Positions 61,368-64,000 of a stretch of 64,000 nt of DNA are shown here, in pieces. Both the position numbers and the translations under genes were made by a program. Source of the DNA: Actinoallomurus sp040655075 (GTDB taxonomy: Bacteria; Actinomycetota; Actinomycetes; Streptosporangiales; Streptosporangiaceae); assembly GCF_040655075.1 (NCBI RefSeq), contig NZ_JBFAJC010000010.1:124001-188000 (forward strand), in the 5' to 3' direction. The notes beneath the pieces were generated by a model. It was not told the origin of the DNA. It searched no databases and saw only the letters and a program-made list of their open reading frames with translations. The stretch's first letter is position 1. Each line of letters opens with the position of its first letter.

Positions 61368-62246
61368 ATGGATCTGAGATTGCTCGGCTACGTGGTCGCG
61401 ATCGCCGAGGAGGGAAGCGTCAGCGGGGCGGCCCGGCGGCTGCACCTGACCCAGCCGACGTTGAGCCGGCAGCTCCGTGAGCTCGAACGACGGCTGGGCG
61501 TCGAGCTGTTCTCCCGCGAGGGCCGGGGCCTGACGCCGACCGCCGCAGGCCAGGCCCTCGTACGGCGGGCGACCACCGTCCTGGCGGAGGCGGAAGGCGC
61601 GCTCGAAGACGTACGGCTGGCGGCTCAGGGACTGACGGGACGGCTGACCGTGGCCTTCGCCGGCTCGGGGATCAACGGGCCGCTCGGCGGGGCTCTCGGG
61701 CGGATACGCCGGGAGCTGCCACGCGTCGACCTGCGTCTGGCGGAGAGCTTCAACGACGCGGAGATGTCGACCGGAGTGCTGGACGGGCGCTTCGACATCG
61801 CGGTCCAGCGGCTGCCCATGCGGGACGCCCGGCTGGCCACGCGGGCCTGGTGGCGGGAGCCGCTCACGCTGTTCATGCCCGCCGGGCATCCGCTCGCCCA
61901 CTCGCCCGAGCCGGCGCCGCTGTCGACGCTGGGACAGATCCCGCTGGTCATCTGGCCACGAGACGTCTCACCCCGCTCGTACGACGAGATCATCGCGCTC
62001 TGCCACCACGCCGGCGTCGTGCCGAAGATCGGCGCGGAAGGCCGGAGCGCGCAGACGCTACTGGCCCTGGCCGCGGCCGGGTTCGGTGCCGCCGTGATGT
62101 CCGACTCCCACCGCGCGCTGCGCCGGGTCGGCGTGGCGGCCCGGCCGCTGGCCGACACCACGACCACCCTCTACCTCGTCTGGCGGGCGGGCGACACGAA
62201 CCCGCTCGTCGAACGTTTCCGCGAGGTCCTCGCCGACCTCGCCTGA
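61368..62246 (+). CDS. LysR-family regulator (CMD-linked)
   Basis: 292 residues. LRLLGYVVAIAEEGSVSGAA, RRLHLTQPTLSRQLRELERR and LGVELFSREGRGLTPT form the DNA-binding domain. GGAGG lies 5 nt before the ATG at 61368; an upstream extension to 61257 is not conserved-looking. The spacer to the CMD gene holds GGCAT-N17-ATGCC (near 61330-61356), a possible site. Confidence 0.92.
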   Translation: MDLRLLGYVVAIAEEGSVSGAARRLHLTQPTLSRQLRELERRLGVELFSREGRGLTPTAAGQALVRRATTVLAEAEGALEDVRLAAQGLTGRLTVAFAGSGINGPLGGALGRIRRELPRVDLRLAESFNDAEMSTGVLDGRFDIAVQRLPMRDARLATRAWWREPLTLFMPAGHPLAHSPEPAPLSTLGQIPLVIWPRDVSPRSYDEIIALCHHAGVVPKIGAEGRSAQTLLALAAAGFGAAVMSDSHRALRRVGVAARPLADTTTTLYLVWRAGDTNPLVERFREVLADLA

Positions 62247-62369
62247 TACTGCGACGGCGCTACCGCCCTGCATCGTGATCGTTCTGTTACCAGGGCCTCC
62301 GAACGATCTTCGATGACGCCGAGTCGTACCACCCCGACGGAAACGATCTTGAACGGAAGGAGCGCTGCC

Positions 62370-63209
62370 ATGCGTTCAGCTCGGCGTACGCGCCGTTTCG
62401 TCACCATCCTCGCCGCCGGGACGGCACTCGCGTGCGGTGCGTTGACCGCCGGCACAGCGGCGGCCGCCACTGCCACACCCGGTGGTGGACTCGCCCACCC
62501 CGACCAGGACCATGCCGGAGGCGCGGCTGCGCGGCACGGGGAGTCGGTTCGCGCGGCGGTCGCTCCGTCCGGGATCCCCGGCCTCGACGTCAGCGGGTGG
62601 CAGGGCAACGTCGACTGGAACGCGGTCAAGGCCAACGGCGCGGAGTTCGCGTACGTGAAGGCGACCGAGAGCACGACGTACCACAGTTCCTTCTTTCCCC
62701 AGCAGTTCAACGGGGCTCACGACGTGGGCATCGTGCGGGGCGCGTACCACTACGCGATCCCCAACAAGGCGAGCGGTGCCGCCCAGGCCGACTACTTCGC
62801 CGACAATGGCGGCGGGCAGACCGGTGACGGCATCACCCTGCCCGGTGTACTCGACATCGAAGACGACCCCTACACCGACACCGACGGCACGAACAAGTGC
62901 TACGGCCTCACTCCGGCCCAGATGACGAGCTGGATCCGCGACTTCCTGAACGAATACCACGCGCGCACGGGCTGGAACGCGGTCATCAACACCTTCACCG
63001 AATGGTGGAACGACTGCACCGGCGGCTCCACCGAGTTCGCCGCCGACCACCCGCTATGGATCAACAACCACGGCGACACACCCGGCGCGTTGCCGACCGG
63101 CTGGAGCAGAGAAGCCATCTGGCAGTGGGCCGACAACGGTGTGTTCCCCGGCGACCAGGACGTCATCCGAACCGACACCTTCAACAAACTGCTCGCCCAA
63201 AAACGCTGA
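62370..63209 (+). CDS. Secreted GH25 muramidase
   Basis: 279 residues. Signal peptide MRSARRTRRFVTILAAGTAL continuing to an AGTAAA-type cleavage near residue 30. A Gly/His-rich linker, then GH25: PGLDVSGWQGNVDW, EFAYVKATESTTY, RGAYHYAI, and VLDIEDDPY with the catalytic Asp and Glu. PLWINNHGDTPGALPTGW and IWQWADNG close the barrel. It cleaves peptidoglycan outside the cell. GGAAGGAG lies 7 nt before the ATG. Confidence 0.95.
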   Translation: MRSARRTRRFVTILAAGTALACGALTAGTAAAATATPGGGLAHPDQDHAGGAAARHGESVRAAVAPSGIPGLDVSGWQGNVDWNAVKANGAEFAYVKATESTTYHSSFFPQQFNGAHDVGIVRGAYHYAIPNKASGAAQADYFADNGGGQTGDGITLPGVLDIEDDPYTDTDGTNKCYGLTPAQMTSWIRDFLNEYHARTGWNAVINTFTEWWNDCTGGSTEFAADHPLWINNHGDTPGALPTGWSREAIWQWADNGVFPGDQDVIRTDTFNKLLAQKR

Positions 63210-63215
63210 GCGATT

Positions 63216-63252
63216 CGCGTGGCCGCTCCCGCCCACATGGAGCGGCCACGCG
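63216..63252 (+). terminator. Terminator of the muramidase gene
   Basis: A perfect 14-bp stem (63216-63229 with 63239-63252) and 9-nt loop, 7 nt past the stop. Confidence 0.85.
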
Positions 63253-63351
63253 CCTGGTCACCTGTCGAATCGTCGCAGGGGCCCGCCAAGACGCACAATC
63301 TGACCCGGACACGCCCTAAACTGCACGCACATCGATCAAGAGAATCAGAGA

Positions 63352-64000
63352 ATGCATGTGGAGAACGCCGCGGTGCAGGGGGTCGGCCGATATCGCCTGA
63401 TGACAGTGCTCGGCAAGGGAGGAATGGGCGTCGTCTACCGGGCGACCGACGAGGACGGCCACGACTTCGCGCTGAAACTGCTCAAGCCCGAACTGGCCGA
63501 GGACGCCGCCTTCCGCAGACGGCTGGCCCGCGAAGTCGACGCCATGCGCCGGGTGCGCAGTCCGTACGTCGCGGAGGTGGTCGACGCGGACGTGACGGCG
63601 GAACGCCCGTACATCGTGACCCGCTTCATCGACGGCCAGCCGCTCGACGCCGTCGTCCAGGCGGTCGGGCCACTGCACAGCGACCTACTGGTGCGGCTGT
63701 CGGCGGGCCTGGCCGAGGCGCTCATCGCGATCCACGATGCGGGGATCGTCCACCGCGACGTCAAGCCCAACAACATCATGCTCGTCAACGGCGACCCGGT
63801 CCTGATCGACTTCGGTATCGCACACGCGGCCGACGCCACTCGCCTCACCCAGACCGGCATGTTCATCGGCACGCCGGGCTACCTGGGGCCGGAGGTCATC
63901 GACGGCAACCCACCCGGCCCGGCGATGGACATCTACGGCTGGGGCGCGACGGTGGCATTCGCGGCGACCGGCCGGCCACCGTTCGGCATCGGATCGCTGC
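63352..64000 (+). CDS. Serine/threonine protein kinase (partial, cut by window end)
   Basis: The first 216 codons of a PknB-type kinase. Gly loop LGKGGMGVVYRA, Lys in FALKLLKPE, catalytic IVHRDVKPNNIML, DFG in VLIDFGIAHA, GTPGYLGPEVI and MDIYGWGATVAFAATGRPPF. The P+1 region reads GPE rather than APE. Start is ATG 63352 with a weak site; GTG 63358 is possible. The rest, including any sensor domain, lies outside the window. Confidence 0.93.
   Translation, partial: MHVENAAVQGVGRYRLMTVLGKGGMGVVYRATDEDGHDFALKLLKPELAEDAAFRRRLAREVDAMRRVRSPYVAEVVDADVTAERPYIVTRFIDGQPLDAVVQAVGPLHSDLLVRLSAGLAEALIAIHDAGIVHRDVKPNNIMLVNGDPVLIDFGIAHAADATRLTQTGMFIGTPGYLGPEVIDGNPPGPAMDIYGWGATVAFAATGRPPFGIGSL

Overview
The window is high-GC DNA with GTG-rich starts, and its genes point to a mycelial actinomycete. 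Supporting evidence is Lsr2, an MsiK-type shared sugar ATPase, a chaplin, DUF397/DUF5753, DUF5999, CU044_5270 and CMD/PadR/TetR accessory genes. The panC-panD-nadB-nadC-coaX-lysS-lsr2-clpC array and overall flavour suggest Streptosporangiales or Thermomonosporaceae; this placement is inferred from gene content, not from any search. No tRNA, rRNA, CRISPR array, insertion sequence or phage gene was recognised.

Layout. 0.2-3.6 kb (minus): clpC, lsr2 and a 47-residue membrane protein. 4.2-23.0 kb: an accessory block between lsr2 and lysS. It holds an endonuclease Q-UvrD helicase fusion, two RDD membrane proteins, an ArgA-like acetyltransferase, and LuxR, LacI, PadR and IclR regulators. It also has msiK, an rsgA remnant beside an MFS transporter, a 25-codon peptide gene followed by a hairpin and a TPR protein, a GNAT/XRE/DUF397 operon, a DUF1266 protein, an AAC(2')-like acetyltransferase and doxX. 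23.2-28.1 kb (minus): lysS, coaX, nadC, nadB. 28.3-31.6 kb: a second accessory insert with an orphan response regulator, a broken luciferase-like monooxygenase, a TetR regulator and a duplicated SnoaL protein. 31.6-33.9 kb (minus): panD, panC and a DUF2520 oxidoreductase.

34-47.5 kb: a chaplin; a sensor kinase/response regulator upstream of an FtsX-type ABC exporter; a methyltransferase; a cytochrome P450; a YdbS/YdbT pair of PH-domain membrane proteins; an orphan nuoD; and an ECF sigma factor with a CU044_5270 partner. 47.8-53.6 kb: a five-gene MacAB-like operon (membrane fusion protein, ATPase, permease, anchored DUF5666-like protein, lipoprotein) facing a second membrane fusion protein. 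53.6-64 kb: a secreted protein, TetR-SDR, a hydrolase divergent from a PadR regulator, a DHA2 MFS pump with a LysR regulator, a CMD protein with a LysR regulator, a GH25 muramidase, and a Ser/Thr kinase cut by the window end.

Three observations stand out. (1) The 1096-residue EndoQ-UvrD fusion joins a damage-specific nuclease to a helicase. (2) A tiny gene with a strong Shine-Dalgarno site encodes a Lys-rich leader, a Gly-Gly and a Ser/Thr-rich tail, and is followed by a hairpin and a TPR protein with a degraded P-loop; it is a candidate peptide system. (3) At three places between 38.0 and 42.6 kb the 3' end of a gene, including its stop codon, is repeated in tandem just downstream. At one of them the repeat supplies the ribosome site and stop-start overlap of the next gene.
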